Positions 45,101 through 55,601 are shown, counted from the stretch's first letter. The stretch is 64,000 nt of DNA from Gammaproteobacteria bacterium (GCA_018828125.1 JAHJWB010000001.1:1-64000); one strand, 5' to 3'. The notes: generated by a model not told the origin, from the letters alone. Made by a program: numbers and translations.

Positions 45101-48066
45101 ACACCGGGCAGGCGCTGCGCGACTACGAACTCACGCTGGGCGTGGGCGGCCATTCGGTGCACGAAAAAGCGGCAGTGCTACGAAAAAGAGAGCTGGTAGC
45201 GCTTGATGGTAAAGCGCTAGAGGCCAAAAACGCTATACAAATCGTCAACGCCAAAGAGCACAATCTCAAGAACCTGAGCGTGGACATTCCGCGCGGCAAG
45301 TTCAACGTGGTGACGGGCGTGAGCGGCTCGGGCAAGTCCACGTTGGCGTTCGACATCCTGTTCAACGAAGGCCAGCGGCGTTACCTTGAATCGCTCAACG
45401 CCTATGCGCGTTCCATCGTGCAACCTGCCGGGCGGCCTGAGGTGGACGCGGTGTACGGCATCCCGCCCACCGTCGCCATCGAGCAGCGCCTGTCGCGCGG
45501 GGGGCGAAAGTCCACCGTGGGCACCACCACCGAGGTCTGGCACTTCCTGCGCCTACTTTACGTCAAGCTCGGCACCCAGCATTGCGTGAAGGACGGGGCT
45601 GCAGTGCAGCCGCAAACGCCCGAGAGCATCGCCGCGCAGTTGCTCAAGAACTTCCGCGGCCAGCACATCGGCCTGCTGAGCCCTTTGGTGATGAACCGAA
45701 AGGGCGTGTACACCGAGTTGGCCGACTGGGCCCGCCCGCGCGGCCACACCCACCTGCGGGTGGATGGCAACTTTTTGCCCACCACCAACTTCCCGCGCAT
45801 CGACCGCTTCAAGGAGCACACCATCGAGCTGCCCGTGGCCAGCCTGGATGTGTCGCCCGAGAACGAGGCCGCGCTGCGCAAGGCACTGGCCGACGCGTTG
45901 ACGCACGGCAAGGGCGTGGTGCATGTGCTGAGCAGCATTGAAACCTTGGCCGCCGCCATGGAAAGCGGCGCCCCCACCGCAGGCATCGGCCATCTGCAGG
46001 CGTATTCGACCAAGCGCGCCTGCCCGGTGTGCGCGACGAGCTATGCCGAACTGGATCCGCGCCTGTTCAGCTACAACAGCAAGCACGGCTGGTGCCCCGA
46101 CTGCGTGGGCACGGGCGTCAAACTCACCAAGGATCAGCGCAAGGTGTTTGACGACTCGGTGCAGGACGACAAGGAGAAAGGCCGCGAGCAGACCTTTGCC
46201 GAGCCCGAGGTGGAAGACCTGCAAGACACCACTTGCCCCACTTGCCAAGGCACACGGCTGAACGCCGTCGCCCGTGCGGTGCGGTTCGCTGGCGTCGGCA
46301 TCACCGACATTGCGGCCTTGTCCGTGACGGATGTTCGCCGCTGGATCGAAACCCTGCGCATCGACGGCGGCATGACCCAGCGCGAGGCAGACATCGCCCG
46401 CGACCTGGTGCCCGAAATCCAAAGCCGCCTGGAGTTCTTGGAGGAAGTCGGCCTAGGCTACCTTACGCTCGACCGGGGCGCGCCCACGCTCAGCGGTGGC
46501 GAGGCGCAGCGCATTCGCCTGGCCGCGCAACTGGGCAGCAACCTGCAGGGCGTGTGCTACGTGCTCGACGAGCCCACCATCGGCCTGCACGCGCGCGACA
46601 ACCAGATTCTGCTGAACGCCCTGCACAAGCTGGGGGACAAGGGCAACACCCTGGTGGTGGTGGAGCACGACGAAGACACCATCCGCCGCGCCGACCACAT
46701 CATCGACATCGGCCCGAGCGCCGGCAAACGCGGCGGGCGCTTGGTGGCGCAGGGCAGCGTGGCTGACATCACAGGTGCTGAAGACTCGCAAACGGGCCGC
46801 TACCTGCTGCACGCCATGAAGCACCCGCTGCAACTGCGCCGCAGCATGGTGGCGGGCGAGGTCAGCGCCGAAGCCACGGCCGCCTTCGCCCAGGCCGAAG
46901 CCGCAGCACCCACCGGCCGCCAAAGCGCTGCCGTGAAGAAGCGTGCCGCCCAGGCTGCCGCGCTGGCCGCCGATGCCCTCACCGAAGCGAAGGAACGCGC
47001 AGCCATGCGCTGGCTGACGGTGCACGGCGCGCAATTGCACAACCTGCAGAATGTGACGGCCACCGTGCCGTTGCACCGCCTGGTGGCTGTGACGGGCGTG
47101 AGCGGCTCGGGCAAGTCCACGCTGGCGCGCGATGTGCTGCTGGCCAACGTGCAGGCCTGGGTGCAGCAGCGCTCCACCAAGGCCGGGCGCGACGCGATGG
47201 ACGCGGGCAAGGCGCCGCCGCTGGTCGGTTGCACCGGCCTGTCGGGCTTCGAGAGCATCGACCGGGTTCTCGAAGTGGACCAGACGCCGATTGGCAAAAC
47301 ACCGCGTTCGTGCCCCGCCACCTACATCGGTTTCTGGGACACCATCCGCAAGCTGTTTGCCGAAACGCTGGAGGCCAAGGCCCGTGGCTATGCGGCCGGG
47401 CGCTTCAGCTTCAACACCGGCGAAGGCCGCTGCCCCAGCTGCGAAGGTGCGGGCGTGCGCACCATCGAGATGAGCTTCTTGCCCGATGTGAAGGTGCCCT
47501 GCGAAACCTGCCACGGCGCGCGCTTCAACCCCGAGACGCTGGCCGTGACCTGGCGCGGCAAGAGCATCGGCGATGTGCTGCAGATGGAGGTGGACGAGGC
47601 CGTGGGCTTCTTCGCCACCATGCCCAGCATTGCACACCCGTTGCAGCTCTTGCAGGACGTGGGCCTGGGCTACCTCACGCTGGGCCAGCCCTCGCCGACC
47701 TTGAGCGGTGGCGAGGCGCAGCGCATCAAGTTGGTGACCGAACTGACCAAGGTGCGCGACGAGGTCGGCCGCCGGGGCCAGAAGGCGCCGCACACGCTGT
47801 ATGTGCTGGACGAGCCCACCGTGGGGCTGCACATGGCCGACGTGGACAAGCTCATTCGCGTGTTGCACCGGCTGGTCGATGGCGGCCACAGCGTGATCGT
47901 GATCGAGCACGATCTGGATGTGATCGCCGAGGCTGACTGGATTCTGGACCTGGGGCCGGAAGGTGGCAACGCCGGTGGCCGCATCGTGGCGGCTGCCACG
48001 CCCGAAGAGGTGGTGGCGGCAGGCACGCACACGGGCAAGGCGCTGGCACCGGTGTTGGCGCGCTGA
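42118..48066 (+). CDS. uvrA: Tandem-fused excinuclease subunit UvrA
   Basis: 1982 residues, twice the usual 940. It holds two complete UvrA units with four Walker A motifs ([36 protein letters not shown]), four LSGGE(A/V)QR signatures and zinc-type CxxC pairs in both halves (for example [10 protein letters not shown] and [14 protein letters not shown] and CETCHG). UvrA finds DNA damage and loads UvrB. The fusion linker (residues about 1020-1042) holds the translated AGCGCT repeat copy E, and residues about 240-258 (VQPEPVEG...) a second short repeat. Its last 84 codons (including stop) are repeated, with differences, at 52164-52415. Confidence 0.95.
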   Translation: MTQGLIRIRGARQHNLKNLDLDIRTGELTVVTGPSGSGKSSLVFDTLYAEGQRRYVETFSAYARQFLDRMDKPAVDKVEGVPPAIAIDQTNPVRSSRSTVGTMTELNDHLKLLFARAGQLFDKQTAQPVRHDTPETIYAELAARCAAASDPRIVLTFPVELPANTSAEQVEQWLSASGFTKVQAEREVATPTGPRKVLDVVADRFRLGNAEKARVVEAIEVALKRGTGRLNVYVLPPAQTVQPEPVEGRDNVSTSGARTESVEPAPELWRFSTGLHCPDSDLRYSDPIPSMFSFNSAVGACESCRGFGRVIGVDYGLVIPNDKLTLRAGAIKTIQTPAWKEAQDDLMRHAETAGIPRDTPWNKLTDDQKKWVIGGAPGYKDGQWSKQWYGIKRFFEYLESKAYKMHIRVLLSKYRSYTPCPTCAGARLKTESLLWRIGRKEDADAVLEPGKRFMPEGVQWSRAQLEALPGLCLHDLMLLPIDRLRQFFARMQLPVGDDAKGGDAQALKLLHEEITTRLQYLCDVGIGYLTLDRQSRTLSGGEVQRINLTTALGTSLVNTLFVLDEPSIGLHPRDMHRITEAMLRLRDAGNTLVVVEHDPAVMLAADRMIDMGPGPGRLGGQIVFDGTTADLRKADTLTGAYLGGRKHVGFGFKRMVTESTPRLILEGAREHNLKDVTVEFPLQRLVTVTGVSGSGKSSLVQDVLAPALLRHFGKATDAPGAHDRLLGADHLTDVVFVDQSPIGKTARSNPVSYVGAWDSIRELFAVAPLSRQRSYTASKFSFNSGDGRCPTCGGSGFEHVEMQFLSDVYLRCPDCDGKRYRPEILEITIERGGRSLNVADVLALTVAEAADLFAGDRDVIRALQPIVDVGLEYVALGQPVPTLSGGEAQRLKLAGFLAEAARSASKSRQAVARKGTLFLFDEPTTGLHFDDIAKLMRALRKLIDAGHSLIVIEHNLDVIRASDWLIDLGPEGGYAGGLLVAEGTPEDVRQHATSHTGQALRDYELTLGVGGHSVHEKAAVLRKRELVALDGKALEAKNAIQIVNAKEHNLKNLSVDIPRGKFNVVTGVSGSGKSTLAFDILFNEGQRRYLESLNAYARSIVQPAGRPEVDAVYGIPPTVAIEQRLSRGGRKSTVGTTTEVWHFLRLLYVKLGTQHCVKDGAAVQPQTPESIAAQLLKNFRGQHIGLLSPLVMNRKGVYTELADWARPRGHTHLRVDGNFLPTTNFPRIDRFKEHTIELPVASLDVSPENEAALRKALADALTHGKGVVHVLSSIETLAAAMESGAPTAGIGHLQAYSTKRACPVCATSYAELDPRLFSYNSKHGWCPDCVGTGVKLTKDQRKVFDDSVQDDKEKGREQTFAEPEVEDLQDTTCPTCQGTRLNAVARAVRFAGVGITDIAALSVTDVRRWIETLRIDGGMTQREADIARDLVPEIQSRLEFLEEVGLGYLTLDRGAPTLSGGEAQRIRLAAQLGSNLQGVCYVLDEPTIGLHARDNQILLNALHKLGDKGNTLVVVEHDEDTIRRADHIIDIGPSAGKRGGRLVAQGSVADITGAEDSQTGRYLLHAMKHPLQLRRSMVAGEVSAEATAAFAQAEAAAPTGRQSAAVKKRAAQAAALAADALTEAKERAAMRWLTVHGAQLHNLQNVTATVPLHRLVAVTGVSGSGKSTLARDVLLANVQAWVQQRSTKAGRDAMDAGKAPPLVGCTGLSGFESIDRVLEVDQTPIGKTPRSCPATYIGFWDTIRKLFAETLEAKARGYAAGRFSFNTGEGRCPSCEGAGVRTIEMSFLPDVKVPCETCHGARFNPETLAVTWRGKSIGDVLQMEVDEAVGFFATMPSIAHPLQLLQDVGLGYLTLGQPSPTLSGGEAQRIKLVTELTKVRDEVGRRGQKAPHTLYVLDEPTVGLHMADVDKLIRVLHRLVDGGHSVIVIEHDLDVIAEADWILDLGPEGGNAGGRIVAAATPEEVVAAGTHTGKALAPVLAR
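42836..42895. repeat. GTTCAGCCTGAGC repeat inside uvrA
   Basis: GTTCAGCCTGAGCCTGTCGA then AGGCCGGGACAACGTGTCGA. The first part is the dispersed palindrome seen between and inside genes of many proteobacteria, whose translations give VQPEPVEG or SLSLSKG; here the uvrA frame reads QPEPVEG. It sits in the insertion-domain region, in frame. Confidence 0.65.
45176..45240 (+). repeat. AGCGCT palindromic repeat, copy E, inside uvrA
   Basis: AGCTGGTAGCGCTTGATGGT then AAAGCGCTAGAGGCCAAAAA. It lies in frame in the segment linking the two UvrA units, giving [19 protein letters not shown]. Confidence 0.85.
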
Positions 48067-48185
48067 ATGGAAGGAGTGCGGCGCTTCAGTTATTGACGCT
48101 GCCGCACGAAGACGCCTTGTTCCCAGCCAGATAGCTCGTGTCTGTCTGCTTCTGGCTGTCTTCTGCGCCATGTGTGCAACCTTTA

Positions 48186-48407
48186 TTAGCCAGACAGTTT
48201 TCTGTGCTTTTCCAATGTTGCGCCTGTATGCGCACCCGACTTTGGTATCGCAGTTGACATTCGCTTTTGATTGGGGTTGAGCTGTTTGCCCTTGTTGCCT
48301 TGGTTTTGGTCGTATTGCAGGTTGGTGCCATTTGTTCCGTGGTTGGGGTTGCGGATATTGTTTGCGTTGTCCTTGGGGTCTATCTTGCGTTTCATGCGTG
48401 TGTCCAT
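48186..48407 (-). CDS. Asn/Gln/Lys-rich disordered small protein
   Basis: 73 residues, not confidently recognised. Composition is striking: MKRKIDPKDNANNIRNPNHG and QNQGNKGKQLNPNQKRM, almost no hydrophobic residues, strongly basic and probably unfolded alone. Similar short proteins occur in other Burkholderiales from memory. Its start overlaps the end of the HicA-like gene (stop at 48392), suggesting a shared transcript. A second Met (about residue 5) is an alternative start, and no ribosome-binding site is clear. Confidence 0.55.
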   Translation of the reverse strand: MDTRMKRKIDPKDNANNIRNPNHGTNGTNLQYDQNQGNKGKQLNPNQKRMSTAIPKSGAHTGATLEKHRKLSG

Positions 48408-48613
48408 GAAGTTGATGGGTTACGGTCAGTGTGTTGCGCGAGCCGCCGTGCATCCCGCCTGAAGTTCAGCCACGCCCTGCTGTCACTGGGTGTGCCTGGC
48501 ACTGTCAGCACCCCACCCCCCAGCGGCGCATACAGCCTGCCGTGCTTGCGCCCCCGGCGAAACTGCCAGCCCTGCCGCACCAGTTGGCTGACGATTCGGT
48601 CGATTTCTGGCAT
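48392..48613 (-). CDS. HicA-like small protein
   Basis: 73 residues. HicA-type double-stranded-RNA-binding-like pattern: RIVSQLVRQGWQFRRGRKHG, then LYAPLGGGVLTVPGTPSDSR and NFRRDARRL. The His (in RKHGRL) is where HicA toxins carry the catalytic His. HicA toxins cleave mRNA and are paired with HicB; no HicB-like gene is adjacent. The ATG at 48613 follows GAGG; an upstream ATG at 48634 overlaps the lipoprotein end. Could be a solitary or repurposed member. Confidence 0.6.
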   Translation of the reverse strand: MPEIDRIVSQLVRQGWQFRRGRKHGRLYAPLGGGVLTVPGTPSDSRAWLNFRRDARRLAQHTDRNPSTSWTHA

Positions 48614-48624
48614 GCGGCAGTACC

Positions 48625-48900
48625 TCATTGCCACTGCCCCTGCTTATTGATAAAGCCCCACTTGCCAGCCTGCTTGGCCGCAGCGCGGCCCCCTTGAAAC
48701 TCTCGCGCCTCTTCAAAGCGGGGCGTGATCACCCATTGCTGGCGGGGGTTGATGTACCCCCATTGGCCAGATGAGACTTGCACTGGGGCCAGGCCTTCGC
48801 TGAATGGGCCGACCTGCCGGTATTTCGGGCCAGGGGCGGAACAGGCCGCCATGAGAGACAGAGAAATGGCCGCGAGTGCGGCACTGAGGGTGCGTGACAT
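48625..48900 (-). CDS. WG-repeat lipoprotein
   Basis: 91 residues. Signal peptide with lipobox LMAAC (Cys near 19), then about two WG repeats: FSEGLAPVQVSSGQWGYINP and RFEEAREFQGGRAAAKQAGK followed by WGFINKQGQW. WG repeats form beta-rich binding modules; role here unknown. Membrane-anchored. It ends 11 bases before the HicA-like start. The upstream frame to 49017 was rejected because the signal peptide starts at 48900. Confidence 0.75.
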   Translation of the reverse strand: MSRTLSAALAAISLSLMAACSAPGPKYRQVGPFSEGLAPVQVSSGQWGYINPRQQWVITPRFEEAREFQGGRAAAKQAGKWGFINKQGQWQ

Positions 48901-48985
48901 GGTTGGTGATTCGTGGTGGTTGTTGTGAGGCTGGAAAACCCCGCCGCAGTGGGCGGCGGGGCTTGATGCGAGGACCGGTTTGCCC

Positions 48986-49150
48986 TTACTTGCGTGGTGT
49001 TCCGTTGTCACGTCCACCGCCTGAGGGCTCCCCTGTATTGCTGGGCCAGCCTGCAGATGCGCTCACGCGATTGCGGGGTGGGTTGTTCCCACGGCCGCCG
49101 CCCGAGGGTTTTCCGGTCTGGCTGGGGGCGTTTTCCAAATAGCTGTGCAT
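48986..49150 (-). CDS. 54-residue peptide with two PSGGGR repeats
   Basis: Starts ATG at 49150 behind an excellent AAGGAG seven bases upstream, ends TAA at 48986. The peptide has two copies of a short unit: SQTGKPSGGGRGNN and SNTGEPSGGGRDNG, each followed by a Pro-Arg end (PPRN, TPRK). No signal or membrane segment; basic and glycine-rich, likely disordered. Not recognised. First gene of the leftward set of the insert, back to back with the 909-residue gene. Confidence 0.7.
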   Translation of the reverse strand: MHSYLENAPSQTGKPSGGGRGNNPPRNRVSASAGWPSNTGEPSGGGRDNGTPRK

Positions 49151-49260
49151 GTTCAAACTCCTTCAATGGCTCGGGTAGGGCTTGCAGGGCATGAGCGTCG
49201 CACCTGCAATATCGAACGGGTTTTCGTTAGATGGAGCTAATTGGATCGTTATTAATGTGA

Positions 49261-49311
49261 AATTGCAATTTCATTGCATATGAAATACATCGATGCATAA
49301 ATGAATGCAAT
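49261..49311. promoter_or_regulatory. AT-rich promoter region with inverted TTGCAT/ATGCAA motifs
   Basis: AATTGCAATT (49261-49270), ATTGCAT (49273-49279), ATGCAT (49293-49298) and ATGCAAT (49305-49311) form repeated inverted elements. TTGCAT and CATAAA with a 16-base spacer are a possible -35/-10 for the 909-residue gene. The surroundings (49200-49320) are much richer in AT than the rest of the window. Confidence 0.45.
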
Positions 49312-49368
49312 ATGGAAAAATTTCAGCTATGGTTTGTGTCTACTAAATGCTGTTTCAGGAGTGAATAC

Positions 49369-52098
49369 ATGGCCAGAGCACCACGTCAGCCCGGCCCCCT
49401 ACGCCGCTGTGCAAAGTGCAAGGAATTTGGTGGTCTACCGGGTGTTGCCAAGCAATTGCAAGAAAGGTACGCGTCTGTCGCTTGGCCACCCGGGGGGCGC
49501 ACACTCGCAACGCTGCTGGGTAAGCTCGATAACGGTGATGCTGTTTGGTGGCGCAAGAGACCAGAGCACGCAGAGTGCCTTGTGCAGTTGTTGGACCTCG
49601 AACTGCTCGATTTGGGTTTGTCCGGCCCCAGGGCCGACGCCCATGTCATGGAGTTTCCTGAATTTCCCGGCATGCCGCCCTTGGACTTGCGGCGGGGCGG
49701 TAAGTGGCAACTGGGCTCGGAAAAGCCCGTTTTGGCCGCGGAAAAACCGACTTCACGCAGTTCGTTAGAAGAGTGGCTTACACCATCGCCAGGGTGGTGC
49801 CGCACGTCCTCTACATTGAACTGGCTGTGTGTGACGGACGACCTGGAACTGCATTTGCTCGCCAAAAGTCTGGAGGCTGCTGGCCATTACGAGGTGGTCT
49901 TCACGCAGGCGCTGAATGACGCGGCGGGTCGTTTGGCATCGACCAAACCCCTGGTTGTGGTGGTCAGCGGGCAGTGCCCGAGCTCCGATGCCGATTTCGC
50001 CGCACTGGCGCTGCGCCCGGAGGGCGTGGGCTTGTTGGTGATCGCGCCCCATGAGCTGTCAACGCGCCCAGCAACGGGTGGCGATGGATATCTGAGCTGG
50101 GAGCGGCAGAGCCTCCTGGGGCGCGAACGCATTGCATTCGATCTGTCTGCTTCTGGTGGTGGGTGGAGCAAGGTCCAACGCTGGATGTGGCAGCGCTTTC
50201 CAGACTGGCGAGTACGCTTCTTGAAATGGCTGGAACGCCACTTTGATAAGGCCGGGAAGGACTCGCTGTATTCAGCGACTGGTGTGCAAGCCTGGCTAGA
50301 TCGGTTTGATCCCCGGGAGGAATGGTTTCACACGGTGTCCGATCTGCTTTCCCTGTGCCTGAGTTTTGAGAGCGAGAAGAAGCTTCCACGCGAGCACGAT
50401 GCGCAGGCGGGCCGCCAGTTGGTGGCTGCATTACAGCGCAGTAAACCTGCGTTCATTGGCGATCAACTCGCAGCGCTTTGTCTGGCAAGGTGGCGCTGTC
50501 GCCGTTTTGCCTGGAATGGTGCGCTGTCGCTGGATGACTGGGCCGCTCTGACACCGCGTGCGCCTGTCGTGCTAGGGGAAGACGAATTGAATCCGATCGT
50601 GCAAGGCAAGACTGTCGCGCAAAGGAAGAAGGCGGCAGATGCACTGAGTCAACGATTGCAGATGGCAAATCCGCAGTCTTTGCTTCAAGGTGGGCTGTTG
50701 AAGCCGGTGTCTGGCTCTTATGACTTTCAGCATCGGTCATTGGTGAACCTGCTGGTTCGCGACCAATTGTTGGCAGAGATAGTGAATGCCCCCTTGTCGG
50801 ATTGGGCGTGGACTTGCTTTGATGCCGAGCGCTGTCGCCTGGGGGATGCGGCACTGGATGCGCTGCCGCTGAAAGACCTGCAGGCGTTGGCCAGTCGCGT
50901 CGCGGAACTTGATGCTTTTGAAGTGGAGTCCATTGGTGCATCGGAGGCGATTTTTTATGCAATCGGTCGCCGCATCGCGAAGGGGGAAGTCACCTCCCAT
51001 GGAGATGCATTCGTGGCTTTGGCTCGGAGCGTAGTCGCCCGGTTGAGCATGGATGAGGGCGAGTGGATTTTGCCCGCTCCATGGTCGCGGTCGATTGATT
51101 CCGAAGAAGGCAAATTGGATTGGATATCCGCCTGCTGGGCGTGGAGTTTGATACCTGCGCCTTCTTTGGCTGCTGATGCCAGTTGGCTATTTCCGGGGTG
51201 GAGCAATCTACTGCCGGAGCCGCCTGGGTGGCTGACTTCGCTCTGGCCTGCCAAGGGTGTAGAGCAGTTGCCCCGATGCTGGCAGTTGTTTTTCCAGATC
51301 GCTGAGCAATTGGTCAAGCAACTGGATGTCCCGGTTTCCAACGTGCCGCTCATCTTGAAGATGGCCCATCTGGTGAAGGCCGCGCATGGTGGTTGGGAGG
51401 CGCAACCCTCTTGGTGGGATGGGTTGCTTCACCTCGACAACATCCGTTGGCTTGATGAGGTCCTGGTCGAGGGATTCGGCGAGGCGATGCCGCAAGAGGC
51501 CGCGAAACGGCTATGGCCCTCCTACCTGGGTTGTGAGGCGGCAGCTAAAACGGGGAGCGATGCTTGGATCACGTACATGTGGCGTGTGCGCCGCTGGCTG
51601 CTCGATTCCTTGCCGATCCCCTGGGCCATCGACAGCTTGGACGCCTCCGCCCGCGTGTATCTGGCCTCGTGCCCGCAGACCCTGCCGCCGCAATGGCGGG
51701 GGCCGCTGTGGCTGTCGCTGAAGGAGCAATGGCAAACCATTCCTGTTGGAACGGAGTACGAATTCTTGCAGCGGTTTGGCTCAGCAGTTGCGAACGAATT
51801 GGAGCAGCTCTTGGGGCACGGCTCGTTGTTGGGCTGGGCTGCGGCTAACCTGATGTGGGAGTGGAATGCCCGCAGTGCGGGTGAATTGCTGCATCACGCG
51901 GAAATGATCACCCCAGAAGCGTGGTGGGAATTGTTTGATGCCTGTCCACCTGAGAAATTGTCATTGGCCATCAGTGCGCTGCGTTCCCATCCAGAGAGGC
52001 TTTCCCAAGCGAAGCGCACGGGATGGGTCAAGCAGAAGCTCCCCGCCAGTGGTGGGCTTGCTCAGCCGTTGTTGGCGTTGCTTCGGGCAGAGGGGTGA
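49369..52098 (+). CDS. Large uncharacterised protein of the uvrA insert
   Basis: 909 residues; no family assigned. The start at 49369 is chosen for AGGAG seven bases upstream, though the frame opens at 49312. Soluble, Trp-rich, no signal or membrane segment. The N-terminus holds a CAKC pair and a small helical module (TLATLLGKLDNGDAVWWRKR, about 40-60), then an acidic PEFPGMPPLDLRRGG; a mixed region (about 140-260) with DDLELHLLAKSLEAAGH and PEGVGLLVIAPHEL; the rest is helical with repeated Leu/Trp units. No Walker A GxxxxGK[ST] was found. Similar large proteins occur in accessory islands, so a sensor or defence role is possible, but this is conjecture. Confidence 0.75.
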   Translation: MARAPRQPGPLRRCAKCKEFGGLPGVAKQLQERYASVAWPPGGRTLATLLGKLDNGDAVWWRKRPEHAECLVQLLDLELLDLGLSGPRADAHVMEFPEFPGMPPLDLRRGGKWQLGSEKPVLAAEKPTSRSSLEEWLTPSPGWCRTSSTLNWLCVTDDLELHLLAKSLEAAGHYEVVFTQALNDAAGRLASTKPLVVVVSGQCPSSDADFAALALRPEGVGLLVIAPHELSTRPATGGDGYLSWERQSLLGRERIAFDLSASGGGWSKVQRWMWQRFPDWRVRFLKWLERHFDKAGKDSLYSATGVQAWLDRFDPREEWFHTVSDLLSLCLSFESEKKLPREHDAQAGRQLVAALQRSKPAFIGDQLAALCLARWRCRRFAWNGALSLDDWAALTPRAPVVLGEDELNPIVQGKTVAQRKKAADALSQRLQMANPQSLLQGGLLKPVSGSYDFQHRSLVNLLVRDQLLAEIVNAPLSDWAWTCFDAERCRLGDAALDALPLKDLQALASRVAELDAFEVESIGASEAIFYAIGRRIAKGEVTSHGDAFVALARSVVARLSMDEGEWILPAPWSRSIDSEEGKLDWISACWAWSLIPAPSLAADASWLFPGWSNLLPEPPGWLTSLWPAKGVEQLPRCWQLFFQIAEQLVKQLDVPVSNVPLILKMAHLVKAAHGGWEAQPSWWDGLLHLDNIRWLDEVLVEGFGEAMPQEAAKRLWPSYLGCEAAAKTGSDAWITYMWRVRRWLLDSLPIPWAIDSLDASARVYLASCPQTLPPQWRGPLWLSLKEQWQTIPVGTEYEFLQRFGSAVANELEQLLGHGSLLGWAAANLMWEWNARSAGELLHHAEMITPEAWWELFDACPPEKLSLAISALRSHPERLSQAKRTGWVKQKLPASGGLAQPLLALLRAEG

Positions 52099-52163
52099 GC
52101 CTGCCGTGCGCGTGGAAGCTGGAAGCGCGGCCTAGTTTCACAGGTTGTGTTTAGTGAATGGAT

Positions 52164-52415
52164 CCCACCGTGGGGCTGCACATGGCCGACGTGGACAAGC
52201 TCATTCGCGTGTTGCACCGCCTCGTGGATGGCGGCCACAGCGTGATCGTGATTGAGCATGACCTGGATGTGATCGCCGAGGCCGACTGGATTCTGGACCT
52301 GGGGCCCGAGGGGGGCAACGCAGGCGGGCGCATCGTGGCGGCCGCAACGCCCGAAGCTGTGGTGGCCGCGGGCACGCACACGGGCAAGGCGCTGGCCGGT
52401 GTACTGGCGCGATGA
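52164..52415 (+). pseudogene. Remnant of a second uvrA 3' end
   Basis: 252 bases matching the last 84 codons of the full uvrA (47815-48066), starting at PTVGLHMAD and running to the stop. About 26 of 252 bases differ by eye, but only two residues change (EE to EA and AP to AG), so differences are nearly all synonymous. It lacks a start and the rest of the gene. The match begins abruptly at CCCACC. Confidence 0.88.
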
Positions 52416-52596
52416 AAAAGAGGTGGTTGGGTAGGTGCCGACAGCGCACAGGGCTGTCGGCCCATGTCCTACGTGCAAGGCAGAACATGACGCACGCGTG
52501 GTGTGGGGGGCGGTTCATACGATGCAGTTCAGGGATCAGCGCCGGGGGCGCAACTCCCCTCGCAACTCCATCCACAATCAACGGACGCCCATCACC

Positions 52597-53097
52597 ATGA
52601 AATCCATCTTCAAAACCTGCGCGGCCCTCGCTGCCACTTCTGTCCTCCTGGTCGCTTGTGGCGGCGGCAATGACGACGACCCGACGCCCAGCAACGAGCC
52701 TGGCGTGCTGACAGTGAGCAACGCGACGGTAGGCAGTCTCAATGGCGTGTATGGCAACGGCGCGCTGAACCTCACCAATGTGGACAAGGAAAATCCCATT
52801 GGCTCGGTGCCCGAGTTGTGCTCTTTCCGCTTCGATGGTGCCAACAAGGTCGGATCTACTGCCACCGCCTTTGGCGACATTCGTTACCGTCCCGATGCCA
52901 CCGGCCTTCACCAAGCATTCCTTACCTTTGATGGCAAGGAATATGGCAGCGGCGAGCCTACAGACACTGCCGTGGTTCGTGAAAATGATCAGATCCGCTT
53001 CAACGGCAAGACCTTGACTGCCAGCGATGGCTCCAACGCCACGCTGCGTGTTACAGGTATCGTTCCCATGCGTCCAGGCCGGCCTTCTGGCTGTTAA
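52597..53097 (+). CDS. Small lipoprotein of unknown function
   Basis: 166 residues. Signal peptide and lipobox LLVAC, with acidic GGGNDDDPTP linker. The mature part (about 30-166) is beta-rich, with Cys in LCSFRFDGAN and a C-terminal PMRPGRPSGC, possibly a disulfide. No family recognised; resembles other Comamonadaceae short lipoproteins. Start at 52597 preferred to the open frame at 52435. A strong terminator follows at 53161. Confidence 0.75.
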   Translation: MKSIFKTCAALAATSVLLVACGGGNDDDPTPSNEPGVLTVSNATVGSLNGVYGNGALNLTNVDKENPIGSVPELCSFRFDGANKVGSTATAFGDIRYRPDATGLHQAFLTFDGKEYGSGEPTDTAVVRENDQIRFNGKTLTASDGSNATLRVTGIVPMRPGRPSGC

Positions 53098-53160
53098 GAC
53101 GCTAAGCGCCGAACCCCTTTTTCTGTAATCCCTCCCTCTGGTCTTCCGAAGACCGGCTTC

Positions 53161-53195
53161 GGCCTCCGCTGCTCTGGCAGCGCGAGGCCTTTTTT
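53161..53195 (+). terminator. Intrinsic terminator after the lipoprotein gene
   Basis: GGCCTC...GCTGC pairs with GCAGC...GAGGCC around a short loop, followed by a run of six T. A clean end for the gene finishing at 53097. Confidence 0.85.
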
Positions 53196-53438
53196 GCGCG
53201 TAGGTGGGGCGTTGTGCTTCTCCAAAATAGCCGTTTCGTGGCGTCGTCCCTTTGCAGCGCCCCGGCTCGGTGTTTTCCCTCGGGTCGTCAATCCTGCGTA
53301 AGTTTGGCCGTTTTCATCAGTTCGCTGTAAGGAAGCGTCGCCACAGTCACCTTCGCAATCCCGTGGCCTGCCCGCGGAATGTGCAGGGGCAGCGGATTCA
53401 TTTCGCTGTGTTTCTGTTCTCAAACATGAGGGGACTTC
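53196..53438. promoter_or_regulatory. Untranslated leader before the DUF4212-symporter pair
   Basis: 243 bases after the terminator without a credible gene. It ends with ACATGAGGGGACTTCATGAA, giving AGGGG before the DUF4212 start at 53439. I see no clear riboswitch or operator; the promoter must lie here because the upstream terminator isolates the operon. Confidence 0.4.
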
Positions 53439-53699
53439 ATGAAGGAAGACAAAAGCAGTCATGCCTACTGGAACGCCACGCTCGGCCTACTGACCAAGAT
53501 TCTCATCATCTGGTTTTTAGTGTCCTTCGGCGCGGGGATTCTGTTCGTTGACTTATTCAACAAGATCAGTCTTGGCGGTTATCCGCTCGGGTTCTGGTTT
53601 GCTCACCAGGGCTCCATCTACATCTTCATTGCGCTGATTTTTTATTACGCGAAGAAGATGGGCGACATTGATCGTCGGTTCGACGTGCATGAAGACTGA
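53439..53699 (+). CDS. DUF4212 small subunit of a sodium:solute symporter
   Basis: 86 residues with two membrane segments (about 16-40 and 52-72) and the family start KSSHAYWNATLGLLTKILII and end GDIDRRFDVHE. DUF4212 proteins are the small partners of VC_2705-type symporters and lie directly upstream of them, as here (11 bases). Cytoplasmic-membrane protein; it probably stabilises or modulates the large subunit. Confidence 0.93.
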   Translation: MKEDKSSHAYWNATLGLLTKILIIWFLVSFGAGILFVDLFNKISLGGYPLGFWFAHQGSIYIFIALIFYYAKKMGDIDRRFDVHED

Positions 53700-53710
53700 G
53701 GACTGAAATC

Positions 53711-55519
<1,809 letters not shown>

Positions 55520-55601
55520 GTGGTGCGGCGGCTGGGTACAACAAGCCCTGCCACCGTGTAAACCACACTGTTCGCTGCGGCGCAGCACAGTGAAAATGGA
55601 G

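Larger units (their letters stand above)
48067..52163. other. Accessory insert bracketed by uvrA 3' copies
   Basis: The interval between the uvrA stop and the second uvrA 3' copy holds four small leftward genes and one 909-residue rightward gene, with an AT-rich stretch at 49200-49320. Codon and base use are visibly lower in GC than the surrounding genes. No integrase, transposase or phage gene is seen. Interpreted as transferred DNA delivered with a foreign uvrA end; the mechanism is inferred. Confidence 0.6.

Noticed and set aside
48067-52163. Prophage or transposon interpretation of the uvrA insert
   Set aside because: No integrase, transposase, phage structural gene or clear target-site duplication apart from the uvrA ends was seen.
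52158-52415. Independent 85-residue gene starting at ATG 52158
   Set aside because: It is the broken 3' end of uvrA with a chance ATG; no ribosome-binding site and no complete domain.
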